DNA from: GCA-002694895 sp964436345
GTDB taxonomy: Bacteria > Chloroflexota > Dehalococcoidia > Lucifugimonadales > GCA-002694895
Length of the DNA stretch: 34,131 nt
NCBI GenBank assembly: GCA_964436345.1
Contig: CAYTCC010000004.1
Span: forward strand, 1 to 34,131
Reading direction: 5' to 3'
Shown piece after piece: positions 22,865-29,963 of this stretch (its first letter is position 1; every line of letters begins with the position of its first letter). A program made the translations under genes and the position numbers. The notes beneath the pieces were generated by a model, which did no database searches, was not told the DNA's origin, and saw nothing but the letters and a program-made list of their open reading frames with translations.

Positions 22865-23734
22865 ATGGACAGATCACAATCCAAATACATTGAAATCAAA
22901 GGAATTAATACCAGATACTTTGAAAAAGGGAGCGGTGACCCTGTGATTTTAATTCACGGAGGACATTTTGGGGGAGGAGCAAGTGCTGAAGATTGGTTTT
23001 TAAATTTTGATAGTCTTGCAAAAAAATATCATGTTTATGCATTTGATAAAATCGGACAAGGACACACTGATAATCCAAAAAAAGATACTGATTATATTAT
23101 AGGGACTCAAGTAAAACATGCCTATGAATTTATAAAAAAGTTAAATATAGAAAAACCTCATCTGATTGGTCATTCAAGAGGAGGTTATATAGTAACCAGA
23201 CTAGCAATTGAATATCCTGAAATTCCAAAATCTATAGTCATAATTGACAGTGCGACACTAATGCAGGATATAAGTTTCTATCACGATTTGGCTGACAGAG
23301 TTCCATCTTTTACTAATATACATGAAAAAATCAAATATATGATCAAAGAAAATTCCTGGGGAGATAAGCATATAATTGATGAATGGATTGAAGGGAATAT
23401 AGAATATTCAAAATCACAGAAGAACATCATGGCTGCCACAAAACATAGCGAGTTAGAAGAAAAAATTTTTACTAAAGATTTAATTGAAAGACAAAAAGAA
23501 ACCCATCAATGGATAAAAGAAGGGAAATTAAATACTCCAACATTGATAACATGGGGGTTAGATGACCCTTCTGCATTTTGGGATCCAATAGGAATTAATT
23601 GCCTTAATCTTATACTACCAAATGTTAAAAATTCCAGTATGCATATATTTAACAATGCAGGTCATTACGTATTTAGAGAACAACCTGAAGAATTTAATGA
23701 ATTAGTAATAGCATTTATGAACTTAAATACATAA
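22865..23734 (+). CDS. Alpha/beta hydrolase (meta-cleavage-product-hydrolase-like)
   Basis: The 289-residue cytoplasmic enzyme has the oxyanion segment LIHGGHFGGG, nucleophile elbow GHSRGG (Ser104), acid region WGLDDPSAF, and the final His in NNAGHYVFREQPEEF. The overall pattern is nearest to C-C bond hydrolases and esterases of the BphD/MhpC type. It is first in a plus-strand cassette with a TPP decarboxylase and cyclase-like hydrolase, although about 96 bases and a possible promoter separate it from the next gene. The substrate is unknown. Confidence 0.88.
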   Translation: MDRSQSKYIEIKGINTRYFEKGSGDPVILIHGGHFGGGASAEDWFLNFDSLAKKYHVYAFDKIGQGHTDNPKKDTDYIIGTQVKHAYEFIKKLNIEKPHLIGHSRGGYIVTRLAIEYPEIPKSIVIIDSATLMQDISFYHDLADRVPSFTNIHEKIKYMIKENSWGDKHIIDEWIEGNIEYSKSQKNIMAATKHSELEEKIFTKDLIERQKETHQWIKEGKLNTPTLITWGLDDPSAFWDPIGINCLNLILPNVKNSSMHIFNNAGHYVFREQPEEFNELVIAFMNLNT

Positions 23735-23782
23735 ATAAAATTAAAACAACAAGTAACGAACAATAAAAATTGTTAAATACTG

Positions 23783-23813
23783 TATAATGACAATCCATAT
23801 AATGACAATCCAT
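23783..23813 (+). promoter_or_regulatory. Duplicated 15-bp block carrying two TATAAT boxes
   Basis: ATAATGACAATCCAT occurs twice head to tail (23784-23798, 23799-23813). Each copy completes a TATAAT hexamer (23783-23788 and 23798-23803), so the promoter -10 has been duplicated in place, giving two possible RNA starts 15 bases apart ahead of the decarboxylase genes. The repeat is certain; promoter function is inferred. Confidence 0.55.
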
Positions 23814-23839
23814 TTTAAATACAAAATTAGAGATTAAAA

Positions 23840-24349
23840 ATAGCTGTATCAGTAAAAAATTCTAAATTAATTTACAAATCATTAAAGAATTGCGGGGTCA
23901 AAATTGTTTCTGCATTACCTGAAACATGGCTTGTGCATCTTATAAAATTTTCAGAAGAAGACCCGGATATGCAACTTGTAAGGCTTGCTAAAGAAGAAGA
24001 AGGAGTCGGTATTTCAGCAGGAGCACATTTTGCCGGATTAAAATCTGCTATGTTGATGCAAAACCACGGATTTCTCGCATCAGTTAATGGAATTGTTTCT
24101 CTTGCTCAACTATATCGGATACCTTTATTAATGATTATTAGTTATAGAGGAGAAATGGGCGAGACAGATCCATGGCAAACTGAAGGCGGATTAAGAACTG
24201 AAAGTACATTAAAAGCATTAGACATTCCTTATGATATTGTTGATTCTCCTAAATCAGTTGAAAAAAAGATCAATAAAGCAGCTGTTTTATCAGAAAGCTC
24301 AGAAAGGCCAGTTGCATTGTTAATAACCAGAGATCTGATGGTTGAATAA
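23840..24349 (+). CDS. TPP-dependent decarboxylase alpha subunit (sulfopyruvate/phosphonopyruvate decarboxylase-like), unusual start
   Basis: The protein matches the PYR-domain subunit of ComDE-type decarboxylases: SALPETWL, the glutamate-bearing VRLAKEEEGVGISAGAHFAG, MQNHGF, and the PLLMIISYRGEMGE strand. The homologous N-terminus (KLIYKSLKNCGVKIVSALPE) is encoded upstream of the first conventional start (GTG 23933), but there is no ATG, GTG or TTG between the stop at 23828-23830 and 23933. An ATA at 23840 sits where the start is expected. A rare ATA start, a start-codon mutation or a base error are all possible; beginning at GTG 23933 would remove the first strand-helix. It overlaps the beta gene by one base. 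Confidence 0.75.
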   Translation: MAVSVKNSKLIYKSLKNCGVKIVSALPETWLVHLIKFSEEDPDMQLVRLAKEEEGVGISAGAHFAGLKSAMLMQNHGFLASVNGIVSLAQLYRIPLLMIISYRGEMGETDPWQTEGGLRTESTLKALDIPYDIVDSPKSVEKKINKAAVLSESSERPVALLITRDLMVE

Positions 24350-24921
24350 TGAAAAGAATTGATGCGTTACAAAGAATATATAAACAATTAGATTCAAAAT
24401 TAATTATCACAAATATGGGTGGAGTAGCAGCTGAATTATATTCGCTTGGACACAAAAAGAATTTCTTCTACTTAGAACATAGCATGGGGCTCGCATCATC
24501 AGTGGGATTAGGATTAGCATTATCAAAACCCAATATAAAAGTAATTGTACTAGATGGAGATGGTTCAGTATTAATGAATCTCGGAACTTTTTCAACTATT
24601 GCAAGATATAACCCAAAAAATCTAACTCATGTAATATTTGACAATGAAAGTTTATTATCTGTTGGAGGGTTTCCAACGGCAACATCAACTGGAACAAATT
24701 TAAAAGACATAGCACTAAGCTCTGGGGTGAAAAAAGCATTTGAAACAAAAGATATTGATGATTTTGAATTATTGTTTGAAAAAAACATTAACATAGATAC
24801 TGCTTCAGTTCTCGTATCGAAAGTAGAAGCAAAAGGTCCCGAAAAATTCACAATGGATTTAGGGCTTATAGAAAATAAAATAGAATTTAAAAGATATATT
24901 AATGCAATAAAGGAAAATTAG
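24349..24921 (+). CDS. TPP-dependent decarboxylase beta subunit (ComE-like)
   Basis: This 190-residue protein is the PP-domain partner of the alpha subunit. It carries the TPP/Mg motif LDGDGSVLMNLG, ending about 28 residues later in the FDNES segment, and the SMGLASSVGLGLALS helix. Such two-subunit enzymes decarboxylate 3-sulfopyruvate (coenzyme M synthesis in methanogens) or 3-phosphonopyruvate, or related 2-oxo acids in bacteria. No coenzyme M or phosphonate genes accompany it here, so the 2-oxo acid is unknown. The start is coupled to alpha (TAATG), and the stop abuts the cyclase start (TAGATG). Confidence 0.88.
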   Translation: MKRIDALQRIYKQLDSKLIITNMGGVAAELYSLGHKKNFFYLEHSMGLASSVGLGLALSKPNIKVIVLDGDGSVLMNLGTFSTIARYNPKNLTHVIFDNESLLSVGGFPTATSTGTNLKDIALSSGVKKAFETKDIDDFELLFEKNINIDTASVLVSKVEAKGPEKFTMDLGLIENKIEFKRYINAIKEN

Positions 24922-25692
24922 ATGATATTAGAAGAATTCATTAATAATATAAGATCAAATAAATTAGAAGTTGTGGATCTAACGCAACCATTGAATGAAG
25001 AAACTCCTATCTTAACGCTTCCAGAAGAATTTGGACAAACAATTCCATTCAAGAAAAAAGAAATTTCAAAATATGATGAAAAAGGCCCTGGCTGGTATTG
25101 GAATAACTTTGAAACAGGAGAACATACTGGTACACATCTTGATTCACCAAATCATTGGGTAACAGGAAAAGACAAATATTCTGTTGACCAAATTCCAGTA
25201 GAAATGCTTATAGGGAATGGTTGTTTAATAGATATGGAAAAGGAAGTGGAAGAAAATTCAAATGCATTGCTGACACCTTCTCATATTAAAGAATGGGAGA
25301 AACAAAACGGAAACATGCCTAAAAACTCATGGGTTTTAATAAAAACAGGCTGGAGTTCCAGATTTAACGATCCAGAAGCCTATGCAAATTTCAATACGAA
25401 CGATCAAATGCCAAATACTCCAGGAATATCTAAAGAAGCATCAGAATTATTAGCAAATGAAAAAGATGTATTGGGTGTTGGTGTTGAAACGGTTGGTACA
25501 GATGCAGGTATAGCACCTTTGTTCGATCCACAATTCCCAAATCATAATATTATGCATGGAGCGGGTAAAATGGGTTTAACTAGTTTGTGTAATTTAGATT
25601 TAATACCACCAAAAGGGGCAATAATTATTGCTCTGCCATTAAAAATAGAAAATGGGTCAGGATCGCCTGTAAGAGTAATTGCTATTAAATAA
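24922..25692 (+). CDS. Cyclase-family metal hydrolase (kynurenine-formamidase-like)
   Basis: The 256-residue enzyme has the family's metal signature EHTGTHLDSPNHW (HxGTHxDxPxH) near residue 72, the VDLTQPLNEETP opening, and VLIKTGWSS in the middle. Members hydrolyse formamides, isatin, lactams or cyclic amides. It immediately follows the decarboxylase beta gene and ends the cassette. It is plausibly the step that opens or deacylates a ring or amide before or after decarboxylation; that role is inferred from position only. Confidence 0.9.
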   Translation: MILEEFINNIRSNKLEVVDLTQPLNEETPILTLPEEFGQTIPFKKKEISKYDEKGPGWYWNNFETGEHTGTHLDSPNHWVTGKDKYSVDQIPVEMLIGNGCLIDMEKEVEENSNALLTPSHIKEWEKQNGNMPKNSWVLIKTGWSSRFNDPEAYANFNTNDQMPNTPGISKEASELLANEKDVLGVGVETVGTDAGIAPLFDPQFPNHNIMHGAGKMGLTSLCNLDLIPPKGAIIIALPLKIENGSGSPVRVIAIK

Positions 25693-25695
25693 CAA

Positions 25696-26529
25696 TTAAG
25701 ATTGAAAATGTAAAATTAGTTTACGAGATACTAGTTTAGGTGCATATAATTGCAAATCATGCGGGGTGTTTAATATCCAAGTAATATTAATCAAGTGATT
25801 TTCATCAGATATTACAGAAGCAAAATGGCATCTATGTGATGACCTTTCATCAATGGTGTCAAATTTGCAGGCCATTAACGCCAAGGTAGGGATTTTGATT
25901 TTTGACAAATTAAATTTAGGATTATAATTCCATAAATAATCAACTATTTTTAAATGATTAATTCTTTCTAAAAATGGAACTAACATGGGTTTTTTGGAAT
26001 GATCAAAGTTACTTAAAATAGCGTGTCTGATTTGTTTAGAATAGGGATTTGATTTAATAGATAAATTTTTATCAATGAACTCAGAAATACTTTCAAATTT
26101 TCTATCAGTAAAATCAGGGGGAGCTAATTTAATCATATAATTATCATCATTCATTTCAGGAACTGATTTCATAGGAACTATTCCTCCGTCTAAAAGTGCA
26201 AGTTTTTTTATTTCAAATCTTTCATCTAAAGCAGTCATTGTAGCTACAGATGAGCCATATGAATGCCCAACTATGTATTGAAAAGATATATCTAAATGAT
26301 TTTGGAGTTTGAATAAATAATCTACCATACTGGAATATGAAAAATCTGTTTTGTAGGTAGAATTTGATCCATGACCAGGTAAATCAACTGCTATAAGATA
26401 ATAATCATCTTTAAGAATTTCTATAATTGCATTCCATGTGAATTTATTACTAGCCAAGCCATGTATCAATACTAAAGAAGGTTTTTTGGGTTCCCCAATA
26501 GTAAAATATGAATCGTTTATAATTTCCAT
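25696..26529 (-). CDS. Alpha/beta hydrolase
   Basis: The 277-residue protein has the LIHGLASNKFTW oxyanion strand, DLPGHG turn, and nucleophile elbow VGHSYGSS (Ser90). A usual C-terminal catalytic His is probably in TPHDLQLY. Sequence does not distinguish esterase from lactonase or C-C hydrolase. Its ATG follows the cupin stop directly (TAAATGG), so the two are coupled. It is convergent with the cyclase gene, 3 bases apart. Confidence 0.86.
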   Translation of the reverse strand: MEIINDSYFTIGEPKKPSLVLIHGLASNKFTWNAIIEILKDDYYLIAVDLPGHGSNSTYKTDFSYSSMVDYLFKLQNHLDISFQYIVGHSYGSSVATMTALDERFEIKKLALLDGGIVPMKSVPEMNDDNYMIKLAPPDFTDRKFESISEFIDKNLSIKSNPYSKQIRHAILSNFDHSKKPMLVPFLERINHLKIVDYLWNYNPKFNLSKIKIPTLALMACKFDTIDERSSHRCHFASVISDENHLINITWILNTPHDLQLYAPKLVSRKLILHFQS

Positions 26530-26859
26530 TTAATATTTAAATTCATTTCGTACTGGTGCAAATATATCAATAACTTTTGCTCCTTTATCAGCAGCTGTTG
26601 CATAATGTTCTATATTCCCTGGAACTATATACATATCACCTGGTTTAAGAAGTTTTGCTTCATCACCTATAATCATTTCCAATTCACCTTCGAGTAAAAT
26701 ACCAGCTTGTTCATGGGGATGGGTGTGATTTGGAACAATAGAATTTGGATCAATTGTAACGACTGAAATTAACATTTTTTCACCCCAAAATGTTTGAGTA
26801 TTTGCTCCTGGGGCTAAATTTTTTGATTGACGTAAACTTAAATTTTTAAAATAACTCAT
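26530..26859 (-). CDS. Single-domain cupin
   Basis: The 109-residue beta-barrel protein has motif 1 NHTHPHEQAGILLEGELEM (two His, Glu-type position taken by Gln, later His in motif 2) and motif 2 PGDMYIVPGNIEHY. It probably binds a metal and a small carboxylate or sugar. A role as a small isomerase or detoxifying enzyme for the coupled hydrolase is possible. It lies about 68 bases from the end of the ftsZ-like gene, across a strong hairpin. Confidence 0.85.
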   Translation of the reverse strand: MSYFKNLSLRQSKNLAPGANTQTFWGEKMLISVVTIDPNSIVPNHTHPHEQAGILLEGELEMIIGDEAKLLKPGDMYIVPGNIEHYATAADKGAKVIDIFAPVRNEFKY

Positions 26860-26920
26860 TAAATCCTTTAAAAAATAATTTAATAAATTTTAACAGAATA
26901 AGGTCATAACTATAAATACA

Positions 26921-26964
26921 AAAAAAGTTAATTAAAACCAATAGGGATTTTAATTAACTTTTTT
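26921..26964. terminator. Bidirectional hairpin terminator overlapping the ftsZ-like stop codon
   Basis: AAAAAAGTTAATTAAAA (26921-26937) and TTTTAATTAACTTTTTT (26948-26964) form a perfect 17-bp stem with a 10-base loop. T-runs flank both sides, so either strand could end transcription. One arm and the loop encode the last residues (KKLIKIPIGFN) of the ftsZ-like product; the stop at 26928-26930 is inside the stem. It is low in G+C, so termination strength is uncertain. Confidence 0.6.
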
Positions 26965-28019
26965 AAATTTAGAATTCTCATTTTAATAGCGTTAGCATTA
27001 TCAATACTATTTACTGATTGTGTATTTGAATATTTGCCAGAAATATAAGAAAAAGGTTTGGGAGCAACGGGTAACATGTCATTAGTAAAGGAAAATTTTA
27101 AATCAGATGCGATTAATGTGGTTTCAATAATATTTTTTTTAAAAAAAGTATTATTCACGCCAATAAGAATGTTCTCAGGATTATACAAAAATGAAGACAC
27201 TTTTGTTGCTATTAAATTTAATTCATTTAATGAAAAATCAGGACTAGATTTTATGGATAACAATAATCTGCGAGAAGATCTAAATCCATAATTAATAAGT
27301 AAATTTTGTTTTAAATTTTCATGAATAGTATCAATTTGATCACTTTTATTTATTCTAGATTTAGAAACATATGTTTTGCCTGATTTTGCAAGTAAATTTT
27401 TTATATCAGCAAAATCTATATTAATCAAACCAGGATTCCCTATCACAGTTGTTATTTCTTCTACAATATCTACCAAAGCACTATCAGCATATTTAAAAGA
27501 ATCATCTATAGTAGATTTTTTATCCATAGTTCCAAGCAAACCATCATTATTAATTTCTATCACACTATCAGCAGATCTAATTAAGGATTTTATAGCTTTT
27601 TCTGAATATTGATACCTGAGCTGTCCTTCAAAATTAAATGGAAGTGTAGCTATAACGATAACTAATGCTCCCATTTTCTTTGCTAGAGAAGCTAATATTG
27701 GTGTTGCACCCGTACCTGTTCCTCCTCCTAATCCAGTTGTTAATATAACAAGATCTTGTCCTTCGAGTAATTTGGAAAATTGTTCACTACTCTCCCTTGC
27801 TGCCAATCTGCCTATTTTGGGATTGCCTCCACTGCCAAAACCTTTGGTGGTCAAAGGTCCTAATGCAAATATATCTGAATGCTTAATTGTTTCCAGCATC
27901 TGAGTATCTGTATTTACAGCTAACAAATTATAATTATTAAATTTTTTACTAGACAACCTATTTATAGTATTACATCCTGCTCCACCCACTCCTATGATTG
28001 TAACTTTAATATCTGACAT
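26928..28019 (-). CDS. FtsZ-family tubulin-like GTPase with divergent C-terminus, under an SOS-type operator
   Basis: I chose ATG 28019 (363 residues) because AAGGA lies 8 bases upstream; longer reading frames upstream lack a ribosome site. The GTP-binding half is well conserved: VGGAGCN (residues 11-17), the tubulin signature GGGTGTG (98-104), and the T7 synergy loop NIDFAD, so it should bind GTP and may hydrolyse it on polymerisation. The C-terminal half is divergent, and the usual FtsZ tail peptide (DIPxFLR) that binds FtsA and ZipA is absent; it ends IKIPIGFN. An SOS-type palindrome overlapping a -10 box precedes it. It is either this organism's FtsZ or a damage-induced paralogue. Confidence 0.88.
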   Translation of the reverse strand: MSDIKVTIIGVGGAGCNTINRLSSKKFNNYNLLAVNTDTQMLETIKHSDIFALGPLTTKGFGSGGNPKIGRLAARESSEQFSKLLEGQDLVILTTGLGGGTGTGATPILASLAKKMGALVIVIATLPFNFEGQLRYQYSEKAIKSLIRSADSVIEINNDGLLGTMDKKSTIDDSFKYADSALVDIVEEITTVIGNPGLINIDFADIKNLLAKSGKTYVSKSRINKSDQIDTIHENLKQNLLINYGFRSSRRLLLSIKSSPDFSLNELNLIATKVSSFLYNPENILIGVNNTFFKKNIIETTLIASDLKFSFTNDMLPVAPKPFSYISGKYSNTQSVNSIDNANAIKMRILNLKKLIKIPIGFN

Positions 28020-28052
28020 GTTAATATTCCTTAATATAATAATATACAAAAG

Positions 28053-28071
28053 ATTTTAGAACATATGTTCT
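28053..28071 (-). promoter_or_regulatory. SOS-type operator overlapping the ftsZ-like -10 box
   Basis: AGAACATATGTTCT (28058-28071) is identical to the core before umuDC. On the minus strand TAAAAT (28053-28058) occupies the same place that TATAAT does at umuD. The core ends 38 bases before the ATG, against 36-37 at umuD. The gammaGT-family gene begins 47 bases away on the other strand, with no promoter visible that the palindrome would clearly block. Confidence 0.8.
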
Positions 28072-28118
28072 GAAATGTCAATTATTGATATTTATTCTTA
28101 AAATTCAAAGGAAAGCAA

Positions 28119-29900
28119 ATGAACTTAAGGAGTACCTGGAGACCTAATAAAGATGAAGTTATTTCAAAAAATGGAGTAGTAGCTTCAATGCATCCCTATG
28201 CATCTGAAGCAGGAATAGAAATGTTACGAAAAGGAGGTAACGCAGTTGATGCTGCCGTAGCTACAGGATTTGCTATCTCAGTACTAGAACCTAATAATAG
28301 CTCTATAGCTGGAGTTGGATTTATGCATATTAGCCTAAATTCGCAAATTAAGAATTACCCTGCAGGAACAAATGTTGTAATTGAATATGGCCCCCGTGCA
28401 CCCAAAGCTGCAAAACCAGACATGTATAAAATAACGGGGCCAGGAGGTGGGATTTCTACATACTCAGTAGAAGGAAATCATAATACTGACGGATATCAAT
28501 CAATTGCTCTGCCAGGAACAACCGCTGGTTTATGTAAAGCACATGAAACTTTTGGAGAACTTCCTTTGGAACAAGTTATGGAACCTGCAATTCATTATGC
28601 CAAAGAAGGATATGATGTATATTGGTTACTTGCTCTAATGATTGGAACAAATATGGAACAATTACAAAAATTCCATGGATCTAAAGAAATATTTTTACCA
28701 AATGGTTTCCCCCCTAAATATATTCCTGATCCTAGTTCTGCTGATCATGAAGCATACAAATTTAAACAAAAGGATCTTGGGAATTTATTGGAAAAAATAT
28801 CTAAAGAAGGCGCTGATGCTCTATATAAAGGAGAAATAGCAGCAGCCATTGCAGAGGACATGAAAAAAAATGACGGACTAATTACAATGGAAGATCTTGC
28901 AGAATTTAAAGCTGAAATAAAAATTCCTCTCAAAACAACTTTCAGAGATTATGAAGTTTACGGACCTACTGCACCATGCGGAAGTTGGACAACATTAGAA
29001 ACTTTAAATATATTAGAAAATTTTGATTTAAAAGCTATGGGACACAACAGTACGAAATATCTACATACTTTCGTGGAAGGTGCACGACATGCTTTTGCTG
29101 ACCGCTACCATTACCTTGGAGATCCTGATTTTGTTGAAGTTCCACTTAAAGGATTATTATCTAAGGAATACTCAAAAGAAATATCCAAGAAACTAAACTT
29201 AAACGAAGCTGAATTAGAAAACTCTTATACTGGAGATCCTTGGAATTACTATTCTGATACATCTATACATGATGCATGGAAATATGACACAAAATCAAAC
29301 AAAGATGATTTAGCAAATGGAGATTATAACCAAGACTCAGATTGCACTACACATTTTGGAACATCTGACAAATATGGTAATTTAGTTTCATGTACTCAAA
29401 CAGCGGTAAGTAGTTTTGGATCTAAGGTTATATCCAACGGCCTTGGTATTTTATGGAATAATGGGATGATCTGGTTCAATCCTAAACCTGGAAATAAAAA
29501 TTCTATTGCCCCTTTTAAAAGACCTCTGGTAAATATGGCACCGATTTTAGCAAAGAAAAATGGTAAACCTTATATGAGTGTTGGTTCGCCAGGTGGGAGA
29601 AAAGTTAATAATGCAAATACCAACCTTAGTCTTAACATACTAGAATTTGGAATGGGACCACAAGAAGCAATATCTACATCAAGATCAGATGCAAGTGGGA
29701 CAACAACTCTTTTAGATCACAGAATTAATCAAAATGTAATTTCTGAATTAAAAAGAATGGGGCATAAAATTCAGATGATTGATGATATGGAAGCATGGTA
29801 TAGTTTTGCAAGACCATCAGCGATTGTAATTGATCAAGATAATATGACTATATACGGAGGGTCTGATTCATTTCCTGTAGCAGAAGCCAAGGGATATTAA
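28119..29900 (+). CDS. Gamma-glutamyltransferase family protein
   Basis: The 593-residue proenzyme resembles gamma-glutamyltransferases and acylases of the N-terminal nucleophile type, which cut themselves at a Thr. Segments include VVASMHPYASEAGIEMLRKGGNAVDAAVATGFA (quoted in pieces: GIEMLRKGGNAVDAAVATG), SIALPGTTAGL, and the nucleophile region DCTTHFGTSD with Thr410. A long alpha part (1-409) and short beta part (410-593) are predicted. GSPGGRK is the oxyanion-type motif of the beta chain. No signal peptide is visible. AAAGGAAAG precedes the ATG. It may act on glutathione-like gamma-glutamyl amides or other amides; the family is broad. Confidence 0.92.
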   Translation: MNLRSTWRPNKDEVISKNGVVASMHPYASEAGIEMLRKGGNAVDAAVATGFAISVLEPNNSSIAGVGFMHISLNSQIKNYPAGTNVVIEYGPRAPKAAKPDMYKITGPGGGISTYSVEGNHNTDGYQSIALPGTTAGLCKAHETFGELPLEQVMEPAIHYAKEGYDVYWLLALMIGTNMEQLQKFHGSKEIFLPNGFPPKYIPDPSSADHEAYKFKQKDLGNLLEKISKEGADALYKGEIAAAIAEDMKKNDGLITMEDLAEFKAEIKIPLKTTFRDYEVYGPTAPCGSWTTLETLNILENFDLKAMGHNSTKYLHTFVEGARHAFADRYHYLGDPDFVEVPLKGLLSKEYSKEISKKLNLNEAELENSYTGDPWNYYSDTSIHDAWKYDTKSNKDDLANGDYNQDSDCTTHFGTSDKYGNLVSCTQTAVSSFGSKVISNGLGILWNNGMIWFNPKPGNKNSIAPFKRPLVNMAPILAKKNGKPYMSVGSPGGRKVNNANTNLSLNILEFGMGPQEAISTSRSDASGTTTLLDHRINQNVISELKRMGHKIQMIDDMEAWYSFARPSAIVIDQDNMTIYGGSDSFPVAEAKGY

Positions 29901-29963
29901 TTATATACATTAACTACTTTGGATCATATTAAATTAATTATATAATCTTCTCTTATGATTAAT

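Noticed and set aside
23933..24349. GTG 23933 as the true start of the decarboxylase alpha subunit
   Set aside because: It would delete the first strand and helix (KLIYKSLKNCGVKIVSALPE) conserved in the family; kept only as a fallback.
28019..28049. Longer ftsZ-like product beginning at 28049
   Set aside because: The extra ten residues are not FtsZ-like; the AAGGA site supports the ATG at 28019.
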